DNA of 64,000 bases from Onchidella celtica (Eukaryota > Mollusca > Gastropoda > Systellommatophora > Onchidiidae), in the NCBI GenBank assembly GCA_963931925.1, contig OZ007569.1, forward strand, positions 69,795,920-69,859,919, read 5' to 3'. Position numbers and translations under genes: made by a program. The notes under the pieces are model-generated. The model searched no databases, was not told where the DNA came from, and worked only from the letters and a program-made list of their open reading frames with translations. Positions 51,609 through 63,468 of this stretch are shown piece by piece. How positions within the stretch are numbered: position 1 is the stretch's first letter; every line of letters begins with the position of its first letter.

Positions 51609-54600
51609 CTGTGGCCAGAGAGAGAAAAATGAGAACATTCTATTAATCTTTGAGCCTGAGTTAGTTGGAGTTTTATAATTTGTCTACACACTCAAATAAT
51701 TGAATTGCAAACCTTAATAACTTTATTACTGGCAAGGTCTGGCAAAAATAAAAATATGATAATAAATAATAATAATAATAATAATAAAATATGAAGTTTT
51801 ATTTATAATGAAAGTTTCAACCATGGAATAACAAATCAAAATTTTTTAGAAAATTCTGCCACTGTCGAAAAGACGCGATTTCAGGTCTATCCTAAACCTG
51901 ACAGAATATGAAGCCATACAAACATGTAGAATATTTTATGCAATGAAAATGCCTCGCTATTATTATTATGAAAATAATCCAGGTGGAAAAAAGAACATAA
52001 AATTATATGAGATGTAAACTGATGGCCACAAAGCTGACAAACCATCATCATTGGTGTGGAAAAACACGGAAAAGCAAAGAAAAAAAAAAGTTTCATGTGT
52101 GGAAAATTTGCCCACCTGATAATTGTAAGAAACTGGGACATGGTGAGTTCTTGTGGGACCAGAAATTTGGTTTTATCCAGTATAGGCAAGCTGGTTTCTT
52201 TATGAAATCGCTCAACTATGACCTGTAGACATGAAAGAACACAGTATACCGTACCGGACCTGGAAACTTCAGAATAATTATGAATAATTACTTTTTTCCT
52301 TTGGTTCTCTAGCCCCCCTCCCCCAATATTTTATGATTCAATATTAAAGCATTTATATTTACTAACCTTCAAATTTTCATAATATTATTAATAATCTGTC
52401 TGCCCTTGTCCCTCACAAAATCAACAGAAGTCTAAGTTTCCTTTCTCTCAACCTTTCTCCAAGAATTTATGACTTGTCTGATGACCAAAATATTTTTCGG
52501 TGCACTTGCCCACCAAACAAAAATTCAAACTGTTTCCACTAAATTATTTTTTGACATAAACAACAAGTGTAAGTCTCTATTTCACACTGCTTTTATAGAT
52601 CTTAATCAATGTAACATGATAATTCAATCTGAATCTGACACTTCAAAAATTTTCTCTGAATGAAACCTCACACCTGGGACAGCACAACTTTCAGACACTA
52701 AATTTCGCAGATCTACAATTTCCTCATGAATCTACCATAAATGTGTCTAGATACTTACTGGAACTTTACTAGGGAATTTCTGCCTGATGCCTTCCACTTC
52801 TTCCTTTCTCACAGCTGTGGAAAACCAAAAGAGAAACATGAGCATGGACAAAGCCAGATCTACAGAGTTTCTGATTTACAACTGTTTCACTTTTGAACTA
52901 ACAGCAGAACACAGACTCCCTGGCAATATCAGGTTATAAACGCTTCATCAATAATATGAATGTCTGGTGTCATCTCAAAACCAATAAAATGAGAACTTCG
53001 TTTGCATTTCAGGTCCTGTTTCTGTTCCACATGGTCCAATTTTTATTTCCCTGTACAACTGAATCAGTCACAGGATCCATGCATAAAGCATTGGTTCACA
53101 CATCCAACTATACTACAATGTGAGATAAACGCACTCAAATGACAGATTCTGCTCTGTCTGTATGGAACAATCTCTGAGGCTCAATGTTTGATCCCATATT
53201 ATGTTAGCAGATGGACACGTGACACTACTTATAACCCAGTTACATGAGAATATTATATCACATCCTGACATCGCTAATGTTAACTTTGTCAATGCATTTG
53301 CATGATATTAATGTTAGCTAGGAGGCAGAGTTGCAGTCACAAACTGACGCAATAAGATAAATTTTAAATCTTCTTCACCAGGCTGATGTTAGGAGAGCCT
53401 GGTATTTCACATTATAAACCATAGCTGAACAGTGCACATATAGCTGAACAGTGCACATATAGCTCAGTTCTCTACTCAGCTTGGTAAGTCGATTAGGGTT
53501 CCCTAGAACAGACCTTCCACCAGATACTGACTGACAACAATGAACTATAAACTGCTCCGAAATTACTGTCAATGACTATTTTTTTTTTTTAACAAAGACT
53601 CACAAAGAAATTATCAACTGACAACAAGAATCTACATCTCACAGAGAAACCAGGAATACTTTCAATGATTTTTATTATACCATAGTAGCAATCAGCATAG
53701 CCATCCATAATACACATACACCCTGTATGCCAGCACAACACTGAGTAGATTTCTCTGACAAAAAAATCGACATGCCACTCAGTCAAGTCAAGTCTAATAT
53801 CCTTGTCCAATGCAAAATACATATTTCTCCCTGACATAAAAATACCACACATGGACATCAGGATCAATCAATAATAAAATCATTTTCACCAACTGTTGAC
53901 CATTCCATCAATTACTTGATGCATTCTTTATATGTCACATGCTCCCAATTCCTATACATGTATCAATGGCCCTTAGACTTTCCCAAAACATATACCACTG
54001 TAGTAAAAATACATCTTTCTATTCCTTCCACTATGTCTTAAAATTCATGCCCAATAATTTCTTTGATAACTTGTAGATTTCAGACACTCTTTCACCAATT
54101 TCTTCCCAATTCTTCCATAATTACTTTATTGTGCAAACGTCATTCTCTGACCTTAATCTGCAGTGCTGTTGCTCTCCTCTATTTTTAGCCTCATTCTCCT
54201 TTTTCCATTTCTACCCATATCTAATTTACGATCCTGCTGATGAAAGAAATGTCACAGCTGTTTCCCATTTCACATGCAGGCAAAAGGATGTATGAATGAA
54301 TGAATGAACTAACATCTGCTGGCTCCCAAATTTTCAATACTCTGCTTAATTTATATTCTCGCATTTAAAGAGAAGAATCTTTAGGTTTTTTGTACACTCC
54401 GTCTATATCATCAAGGCAACACAGTGAAACTGCATACAGTGTTGGTATGTGGTCGGTGTGGCAAGGGAGTACCTTTGTCTGCAGTAGCTTCTTTTCTTTC
54501 TTTCAACCAAGTGATGAATTGGCAAAAACTACGAGACTTGTTTGTGGAGTTGCAGTGTCAAAATACTAAACATTTATTTACCAGGAAATATGACTTCATA

Positions 54601-57600
54601 ATGTAGCACACTCACCACTCTCAAATTGTGTGCAACAACTAAAATTCTCTGCTATTAGTATTATCACCTGGGATGGAGAAGCAAAGTTGGAGATTTACAG
54701 ATTTTCATGAGAGACGAAGCCCTCTAACATATTCTCAATACAAAAGGACATGTCACCAAATACAAGCTTAAAAGCCGTGCTTTGCGCAGACCTTCCAACC
54801 ACTGCCAAAACTGTCACTTTCTACCCTCTCTACATCTGTCTTGGCAAACTGAAATAATTCCCAAAGCAAGCAGCCGGATATTCCATAAGGCTCAGTCTAC
54901 CGAGTCTCATGTGTGTTCCTGTGTTCTAATTTTAGCCATGAGCATGTGAAGTAATTTAAATCAGCCAGCACGAAGTGTTCCAGCCACAGGTCATGTGCTC
55001 ATGAAAAAATTGGGTCAGAGGCAAGCAGTCAGAGAAAGAGACATAAAGCAAACTCAAAAAAAACTGAACAACAAAACAAAAAAATCCAAACTTTGGCACA
55101 CCCTCTATAATATTTGAAACCTACTTGCAAAATTGTAGATGGTCTAATAAAAAAGCCATTTGCATTGAAAGGATGAGAAATTGTCAATTATAAGATGATG
55201 TTTGTGATCCACTGGTTTGAGAACCATTGCTTTTCCTACATCTACACTCTTTGCCTAGACATGCATGCACAGGATCATTTGGCCACAGATTGCACAATGC
55301 TCTGACTGACATCTGACCCAGCTGGAACTGCTAAAGCTATTTAACTGAGTAATAAATACACAATTCATGCTTTATCATCTTGATGTCACTTGGTACATAA
55401 CTAATTGATACCTATCCCAGTTAAAATTCACCTGTGACATACATTATAACTGTTTATGGAAAACATGAGATTAAATTCAGTTTTTCAATGGCAGATCTTA
55501 ACTGTGATGTAGACATTATTGCGAATTTACATTTTCAGGACTTGTTTTTTCAGTGACTGGTTCAGTCAGTCTGTCTTCACTTAAACACAAACAGTTCTAT
55601 TTTCCATTTACACCAAGATGGGAAAGGAATGGTGTGGGAATGACACTGTATAGGGGATGAGTGCAGTACAATCTAAAGACACTGAAACTGAAAGGAGAAT
55701 TGTGCTTGTTTAAGTTTACACAATTTTACATTATCATCATTACTAGTACTCTGTTTTTCTATTTTACAGGATATTCTGGGTCAGTAAAAATTCCATTTAT
55801 ATTTTAAAAAATATTTATATCATAATTATTTCTCATAAAAAGGCTGAAATGACTTTCATGCGTGACACAAGCTAGTGTGGTTTTAAGACTGTACATTTTT
55901 GTGATAATGCGCAATAATTTTTTAAAGAAATCCCATGTGGCTATTTTTCAGTGTTTTCACTACTACCAGTAGCCACTTATCAAAGATAAATATTCAATTG
56001 TGTATTGAAAAAATCAGTGCAATGATAAACCTAACTGACGTCAAGTCATCCAGTTATCAGGTGACCCCAACTTGTTATCTCCACTACCTGTGTAAGGTCA
56101 CAAATGGGTCCTGTTGATGAGAAGCCCATACCCCTTTGTTTTCACTTAAAATTGTCCTTGACAGTTCAACATTACATGATACGTTATCAGGCTATTAAGA
56201 CCTCAGTCACGCACAAATTTTGTGAGAACTGGAGATCAGACTTCAAAAACTTCACCGCCTCATTAGTGCAAATTAGTAGAATCAGTAGCTAATGTCGCTG
56301 GCCCTATCCTGAAACCATATAGGGTGTATTCCCACTATTGCAGATGACAACTCTTTTTTGCCAAATTCTACGAATCCTTTGGAGCAATTTTTATTTTTCA
56401 TGTTCATTAGGATTGAATATATTATGTCACATGTTTAGAAATAAAAATGTATTAAGATTTAGGAATACATTTCAAGTAAAACAATTTTTTTTTTCCTCAA
56501 CTGTAAAATTAAATCCTTCGCCCTACAAGGGTTTTAAATTTAAGAAAGGATAAGTTTCATTCTCCCTTCCCCATCTTCTCCATGCAGAAGTAAATGTAAT
56601 ATTACATTTTATGAAACTAGTATGCAAGCCTCCTAAACTGAAAGTTAAACTATTTAGAAATGCAATAAACTGAGGAACACAAGACCAACATGTATAATTG
56701 CCTTATGATGTGTGAGGCTCTGACAAGCTCAGCGTGGGCCAACTGCCAATTTCATACACAACAAACATGAAGTGCTACACAAAATAATTAGATTTAGTCA
56801 TGCTGCATTTTTACAGATTTTTTCACAGAAGGTTTAAAAAAAAAAGAAAGACAAGAAAAAGTTGTCATATAAGTTATAACACATGGACCAAACTGTATGA
56901 TTATGCCTGATGAACGTAGTGAAAAGTATCCTTTACTGTTTATGTCATGTCATGTAAACATACTTTGACCTTTGTGACATAATACTCTCATTATTGTTCT
57001 GTCTTTTAGTTATTTAACATGATAAACTTAAATAGTGAACCTGTCAAAGAAGTAGCCTACGTCAATGATGATGACGGCATCTCAGTTACGCTGATTACAT
57101 AATCTGTCAGCTTATTAGACATGCACTGATTATTCAACACATATTGATAGACTAGGTATTATATGACGCATGACCTGAATGCTTTGACTGATGCTTCTAT
57201 TTTTTAATCTGTCACCAAGATAAGATTAGATAATTATGATGATGAAAAATTCAACACATTAACTTCATCACACACGATTGGCCTCTCGCCAGCTAGCATT
57301 CTCCCCCCATGAAACAATGAACTGGAGTAATCTGAAAATACCATGAAGCATAAAAAATCAGTGACTTAAAGTTAAACTCATGAAAGCAAAAGAAACAGGC
57401 TAAATTTGGTGAGCATGAAAAAAATAAAGTAAAATTGACATGTATGCCACCCTGCAGCGAACAATCACGATCACCAGTGGGCCTACGTACAGTATGGGGA
57501 TTTTTATAAAAGGGTAACTGATCCATGTGACATCACATGGGACTATACACGTGTACTGTGATTCTACTATGCAGAGGGTAAAAGGACAATGAACCACTAA

Positions 57601-58954
57601 AATAATTCAAGTATTTCAGAGAATTAACTATTATTACCGAGACACAATTTGTTGTTGGACCACTCAAATCCTGCTTACAGCAGGTGTTTAATTTGTTCCA
57701 CTAAGTGACTAAGTGCTATTTTGCTATGCAGCAACTCTGACAAAGATAACTGGTCTTAGTAATGCCTACTCATGACTTTGTATGCAAATTTTTAACCTTT
57801 GAAACTGCCCCTGACATAATTTCTTATAAGCACTGACCTAATGACCCCATAAACCTTAAACTCTATCTAGGAAGATCAGCCTAGACTGGCTCCTGCATTC
57901 TACTTCAATTGCTTTTTCCATGCTGCCAAGGAAAGCTTTGCATTATAATTGTTGTGCCAGTATAAAATTACGCCATTAGTTCAGCTGTGTCTTATCATCA
58001 TGTTAACTTGAAGACTGAATAAAAAACAAACAACAAAACTCTCTTCTTTTTCTGTCAATGGAACAAGATGTAAAACTTCCTTTTTCCATTCTCTAAGATA
58101 GTGTTAAATAACTAGTCTATAGTTTCATTCACATCTGACTCGAAGCCTGTTTTGGGCTGGAAAATCATAAAGGTATCTTGTAGTTACGTACTTGAGAGAT
58201 CTAGATAATGGAAAGGCATGAAAAATATTACATTCATGCACTAAAAGAAGATGGGATATGGATTAAATTGGCTGGAGATGGCTCACCATGCTCTGCTGGG
58301 GGGTGGGGGGGGTAGATAAGTGGCTGAGGAAAGGCCTAAACAGAGTGACAACGATCTCAAATGAGGTACTTTCCCTCGAAACGGTTTTATTTTGAATGAA
58401 CTTCACTCTGAAATTCATATCCTGGATCAACTGACTCATATATTCATAAGATGAAAGGAATCGTGATCCAATCAACCCCAAAATATCTTTGAGCAGAATA
58501 ACAGAATTCCCGTTCTCAAGAGAAATGAATGTTCTGAAATGAAGTTCAAGGTAAAAATTTTTGAACATTTTTTACTAGATTTCTAGAATCTAGACTCTAG
58601 ATCTCTCTAGATCTAGATCTAGAATCTAGTAGATCTAGGCCTATTTAACCCTTCATAATTGAACAAGACAATAATTATGGATCAATGGGTCCATTCCAGA
58701 GGCTACAGTAAGACGAAGACGATGCCAAGTCACGACATCATTATATAAATACCTCAATTACAAATACTACCTCGAAACTCGATCTAGACACTAGACTAGA
58801 TCTAGAGTCTAGATCTAGATATCTAGAGTCTAGGACTAGATCTACATCGGCCAACACAAAAAAACAACAAACTAATCTAGAAATTAATTGTATATTTACC
58901 GAATGGTTTCCGCTGCTTGAAAGTTTTATTTGCGTTGTCTTGACTTTCCGGCAT
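51443..58954 (-). CDS. MAP1LC3C: MAP1LC3 (LC3C-like) autophagy protein, four exons, complete
   Basis: An Atg8/LC3-family ubiquitin-like protein. It is cut by ATG4 after a C-terminal Gly, joined to phosphatidylethanolamine and bound to the autophagosome membrane. Exons in transcript order: 58954-58900, 52814-52759, 52222-52116, 51608-51443. That is 384 nt, 127 codons plus TAA, with all junctions GT-AG and phase-consistent. It shows the basic N-terminal helix ([28 protein letters not shown]), the ubiquitin-like core ([32 protein letters not shown]) and [24 protein letters not shown]. Gly125 is followed by only two residues. The [17 protein letters not shown] and MTYASQE motifs are closer to LC3C than to LC3A/B. 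Intron 1 is about 6.1 kb. Confidence 0.95.
52116..52222 (-). CDS. MAP1LC3C: LC3 exon 3
   Basis: [20 protein letters not shown] then [16 protein letters not shown]. Includes residues lining the LIR-binding pockets (LDKTKFLVP). Donor GTGGGC, acceptor CTACAG. Confidence 0.93.
52759..52814 (-). CDS. MAP1LC3C: LC3 exon 2
   Basis: A 56-bp exon encoding [19 protein letters not shown], the second N-terminal helix and start of the first strand. Too short to show as an open frame. Found by reading between exons 1 and 3 for the missing family block. Acceptor CCACAG, donor GTAAGT. Confidence 0.9.
52815..58899 (-). other. MAP1LC3C: LC3 intron 1
   Basis: About 6.1 kb, AT-rich. No exon or complete transposon recognised. 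The end nearest exon 1 carries clusters of AGATCTAGATCT-type palindromes at 58574-58640 and 58780-58850, and a 19-bp unit repeats at 53421-53463. Confidence 0.7.
58574..58850. repeat. TCTAGATC-rich palindromic clusters
   Basis: Two clusters (58574-58640 and 58780-58850) of overlapping TCTAGA and AGATCT palindromes, about 50-330 bp downstream of LC3 exon 1. Single or paired copies of the motif also appear near 17205, 32218 and 45674. Confidence 0.8.
58900..58954 (-). CDS. MAP1LC3C: LC3 exon 1 with start codon
   Basis: [18 protein letters not shown] plus the first base of Ala19, at ATG 58954-58952. The MP start and KTFKQR are diagnostic of LC3. The open frame upstream has no in-frame ATG (it opens with GTG), which supports this start. 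Confidence 0.92.
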
Positions 58955-59034
58955 TGTGTAAACCTTATCTCCCTCTTCTATAAAATGTCCGAAAGAAAAT
59001 CCTTTAGGTTCAGGGAAACTCGGAGAATCACACC

Positions 59035-59070
59035 TCAGCTGACTTGTTTTCGCAATAGTTGTTGACACAT
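59035..59070 (-). other. Short upstream ORF in the LC3 leader
   Basis: An ATG at 59070-59068 opens an 11-codon frame ending TGA, about 80 bases before the LC3 start and out of frame with it. It counts as a uORF only if the predicted transcription start near 59115 is right. Confidence 0.35.
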
Positions 59071-59114
59071 TCACTCTTCGCCAACCCACTCACTTCCTCG
59101 GGATTCACAGCTGT

Positions 59115-59160
59115 GCTAGAAACGTCACTGTTTTCGGCCCACTTTTATAACCAATCACTG
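59115..59160 (-). promoter_or_regulatory. MAP1LC3C: Candidate LC3 core promoter
   Basis: On the reverse strand an ATTGG (inverted CCAAT, 59151-59155) stands directly before TTATAAAAG (59142-59150), with a TGACGT CRE-like half-site at 59122-59127. This would place transcription start near 59115, giving a leader of about 160 nt. TATA plus CCAAT spacing this tight is unusual. Confidence 0.45.
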
Positions 59161-61444
59161 GTTGTGACATGGTGACAGATCAATAGGGGACAGTACTCTA
59201 CGATCAAGAAATGGATTGATAGGATCATACATAGTAATTTCCCTTATACGTCACACGGTGATTAGTCAAAAAAACTTGTAATACTAGCAGTGACATAATA
59301 ACACGACTTGGACTTCTGGCTTTGCGATTCACTTGTGCATACCGTTCCTAGACCTAAATATTTCACAACATCATATACCCACAGACATTTCATGAAGAAA
59401 CTGTGATCAACATGAATACTAAGAAACGATGTGGCGACAAAGCGACTCGCTATATTTTTGGTTTCTTTCACTCGGTTTGTTTGTGAGGCATCACAGTTAA
59501 CATTAGACTGTTCGTTTGTTTGTTGTTGATTTGTTGATATTCTTTTTAATGATCCACAAAGGAATTCATTGTTTTAACAGTCATTCAGTTTTCGGGGTGA
59601 AAAGACATCCTTATAGCTAAATGAACAAAACCCCTCTCAATAACAGCTAGATGGAATTAAAAAATTAAATGGAAAGAAAGACACGAGACTTTTACAAGAG
59701 AAAGAGAGACAAAGAAAGAAGAAAGAGAGAGAGAGAGAGAGAGAAAGAAAGAAAGAGAAAGAAAAAAGAAAGAAAGAACGAGAGAGAAATAGAGAGAGAG
59801 GTTGATAGAGAACTAGGACAGGGTGACGGTATTATGCTCAGCATTGTCATCCTCTCGGAATGTGACAGCATGAACTGTGCCCTCTCATCATGTCACGTAC
59901 TTCATATCTTTTACAGTCGAGTGCGAAAATGTCAGTATTTAACCAGCCAAATTATGACCCAATCAAAGAACATTGCAACGTCTATTTGTTCCCCTCTCCC
60001 CACCCGCTTTTCAGAGGACTTGGGGTCATGTCGTTATTACGATCCTCATCGTCGTCATTTGCAAATTGCATCGCAAAACATGGCTGGCACTGACATATGG
60101 CAGGGAAACTATACACTAAGCCGCATGATTCTAGCAACAAACTTTAAACTGCAGCAGCATTTGAACTAATTAAGTTAATTAAAAAATGTGAAAAAATAAT
60201 GAACAAAAATTGTTCCCATGAAATAATAATCTTTCATTTTGTTCTAATGATTTGATATCCTGTCTTGGACAGCTAAACAACAAGGTTCAGGACTGAATGA
60301 GATTTCAGCCAGTCTGATCAAGTGTTTTGACCGTTTCTACCTTGCCTGAAATGCTCATTTAGTTCTAGTTCATTTATGGGATCAACAGAATTTACATTAA
60401 AAATGAAAAGGCTGTTTATTTCATTCAGTGATTTCCAGCGGTTCAAAAGTTACAGCCGCTTAAAAGTTAGTTGAAGACGTATGGTACCTAGTATATAATA
60501 TCAGAACGACCTGAAACCGCTCATACAGCTCGAGCTAATAATAATAAGAAGAAGAATAAGAAGAAGAAGTAGAAGAAAGAAAGAAAAACAAATAACAAAT
60601 GGGCGTTTATCAGAGACTACACCGTAACAGTAAATCTTTATTGCCAGTATCAATACTGTTATTGTTGCTATTGCTGTTCCTGATCCCGTGATCGGGAGAG
60701 GTCGTGGGAACACCATGCTGATGGGCACGCCAACTCTCACCGTCAGTGGCAATCTTTATTATGCCAAAGCCCGGGGTTCAGTTTTTTTTTTGTTTGTTTC
60801 GTTTCGTTTTGTTTTATAATTATTTTGAACCATTCAATGATGTTATCGGCTCATCTCTTCCTCTGACTGCCTTTTCTGCTGCTGCATTGGACGGCGCCTT
60901 GCAATATGGTTTTTGAGAGGCGGTCGTCTCTTGTGACTTGGCAATACCACTTCAGTTTTGTTTTGACTGTTGTGAGTTCTGGGAAGGTATTCATAGTGGT
61001 TTGGGGGCTTGTCTGGTGGTGTTGCACACTTTGTCCTTTTTTCTTTTGTAGTCTAAACAGGAGATGTCGGGGATTCTTCTTTAGCGGCAAATAATCTCAG
61101 AAGGACTGGGAGAGAGAGAGAGAGAGAGAGTCTGGGAGGCAATTAGAATGACATGATTTGACAAACAGATAGACAGACAGACAGAGGGACTGACTGACGG
61201 ACAGATAGTTTTCTCTCTAAACTGTTTTATTTCCCGATATATTGCCTCACTGTCTAATGTGTAACAGGAGAGATACTGTATTTAAATTATAGAACTGACT
61301 AAAATGATAAAATATCATCTCGTCGGAGATTCGTTTTTCCACCTTGGTAGTATGGGAAGTTTTATCTCTCCCTCCCCCCCCCCCCCCCCACATAAAAATA
61401 ATCGAACAAACAAAAACACATTTGAACCCCTCCTCACCCTACAC
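59161..61444. other. Intergenic, low complexity
   Basis: GA-rich run at 59693-59801, (AAG)n at 60541-60592, (GA)n at 61111-61129, (CAGA)n at 61168-61182 and a C run at 61373-61389. The frames over 59669-60169 and others are repeat translations or unsupported. Confidence 0.6.
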
Positions 61445-61882
61445 CAGTGGTTCTCAGCGTGGGCGATATCGCTCCCGGGGATCGATTTGATTTCCACGGA
61501 GGCGAAATCAAAGAAAAGGGCCACAAGGGGTGGTTTGGGGGGGGGGGGGGGGGTTTGGAGCGATGAAGAAGAGGAAGGGGGATTTGAGGGCAAAAACCGG
61601 GTAGCCTTTGAAAGTGTTCTACAGCACGTGCTTAGGTGGTTTTTATGAACAGAAAAAGGCTATTTTTTAAGTGCACTTGACAGAGAATAGATCTACTAGA
61701 GAATAATTAATCAACACGCCGATGGCCATTGACAAGGCTTTGAAAACTTAACATCATCATTAATGGTGTGTAGTCTGTCTTCTTGTGAAATCTGTTGGGG
61801 TTAATTTGGGGGGGGGAGAGACGATGCAAGAAAATCTGGAGCCTAAGGGGGGCGATGGCCTGAAAAGGGTTGAGAACCACTG
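61445..61882. mobile_element. hAT-like non-autonomous element
   Basis: Starts CAGTGGTTCTCAG and ends TTGAGAACCACTG, the terminal signature of many hAT (Tip100/Charlie-type) elements. 438 bp, no coding content, with two internal G runs. Flanking 8-mers (CCCTACAC and ATTTAAAG) do not match, so the target duplication has decayed or was lost. Confidence 0.6.
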
Positions 61883-62095
61883 ATTTAAAGCATCCCTCTC
61901 CACCTCTTTGTGGGTATGGAAATGGCTCGCTCAGGTCATTTGTTCAGGGTTGATAGAGAAAAAAGCCATTCTTTCTTTCGGAGGGCCCGGGGGGAGGGGG
62001 GGGGGGAGGGGGGGGCAAAAGCCCTGGGTAAATTTAAGGGCCTCAGCTCCATTTCAACCCCACTATCACATCTCCCTTTCTTTCTTTCGCTTTCT

Positions 62096-62126
<31 letters not shown>

Positions 62127-62221
62127 CCTCTCTCTCTCTCTCTCGCTTTCCCTCTCTCATGCTCTTTCTCTCTCTCTCTCTCTCTCTCCCTCTCTCTCTC
62201 TCTCGCTTTCCCTCTCTCATG

Positions 62222-62272
<51 letters not shown>

Positions 62273-63468
62273 GCTGTCTCTCTCTTTCTCTCTCTGTCTT
62301 TCTGTCTCTCCTTTTCTTTTCCCCCTCTCTCTCTTTCTCTCTGCATCGTAACGTTTTTTTGTTTCCACCCTTTTTTGCATGCAGCCAACCACTTTCTTTG
62401 TGGCCCTATAACATTATTTTGTTTTGTGAGCTCAGTCGACCGCAATCGGCACTGTACGTAGGTACTATGTTAACTGGGCGTATTCAAGTTGTGCTTGTAG
62501 CGTACTGTTTTTGTCTTGTAATCTGATAAATCTCAGTTGCGAGCTTTTGTCTTATTGGCGGTGTTTTGCGTGAATGCAGGGGGGCACCGGGCAATAACAG
62601 ACTGGCTTTGTTCTGGCTGGAGAAGACAGGAGAACAGGGGAAGTAATTCTTGAATGTCCATATTGACATAAATATTATTTTCTCCCTTTAAATTTAATTC
62701 GGGAACTGATTTTTTTTTTTACTTGCTCCAATCTTCCCATATTGTATAATACTGATTTTCTTTCTCTCTCCCTCGGTCTCTCTCTCTCTCTATCTCTCTC
62801 TCTCCCCTCTCTATCTCTTCACATTATACTCTCTGTCACTTTCTGTCTGTGTGTCTCTCTGTCTCACTCGTTCACTCACACACACATACGCATTTCTGGA
62901 CTGTTCACATTCCAGTTACACTTTGTTCGTGGAGTCTGCTCTGTTAGTTATCTGCAGTCTGTCTTTCTGTAACCATTTTCGTGTGCTATTTGTCCCACCA
63001 TCTCACCCGATCTTCTTTCACTCTTTTCTTCTCTCATATTTCTGTTCTCCCTCTTTCATGTTCCTTCACAGATTTGCTCATTTGTATTTACCTGATGCCA
63101 ACTCTCTCGTGTCGCTGAAGGTAATTTTTCTCCCATCTGTCGCTTCTTCTCTACATTTTTCAATTATTCTTTTTGGTCGGCTTTTGCTAAGGGCCTAGGA
63201 TCCCGATGAGTGAACTAAATCCCTTCAAATGAGCGGATATCTTGATGACAAAGGAACGCCATCTAGAAGTGAATAGAACTAGTCCGACAACAATAAACGT
63301 TTTTACACATTGACACCAGTCTTGTTTAGAGAGTAAATAATTCTTGCGGTATATGACATTCAGAAGCAACCATTGTAGATATTTACTTGCGATTAACAGA
63401 ACTGATGACTTTAGAAGGGTCAAACTTCTTTTGGGGTTTGATTAATTCTGGAGCTGATGCTGTTAACT
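61883..63468. other. Intergenic, CT-rich
   Basis: A G-rich patch at 61985-62015, the CT array at 62074-62345 and a second CT stretch at 62759-62815. No supported gene. Confidence 0.6.
62074..62345. repeat. (CT)n array with higher-order unit
   Basis: CT dinucleotides with a longer recurring unit that includes CCTCTCTCATGCTCTTTCTC. Explains the long Ser/Leu-Ser and Arg-Glu open frames on either strand. Confidence 0.9.

Noticed and set aside
58955..59089. N-terminal extension of LC3 from 59089
   Set aside because: Opens with GTG and not ATG, and LC3 proteins start at the MP found at 58954.
59669..60169. 166-residue frame starting with Arg/Lys/Glu repeats
   Set aside because: Begins in a GA microsatellite and continues without domain signal.
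61908..62461. Long open frames over the CT array, both strands
   Set aside because: Translations of dinucleotide repeat only (Ser-Leu and Arg-Glu runs), with no domain or splice support.
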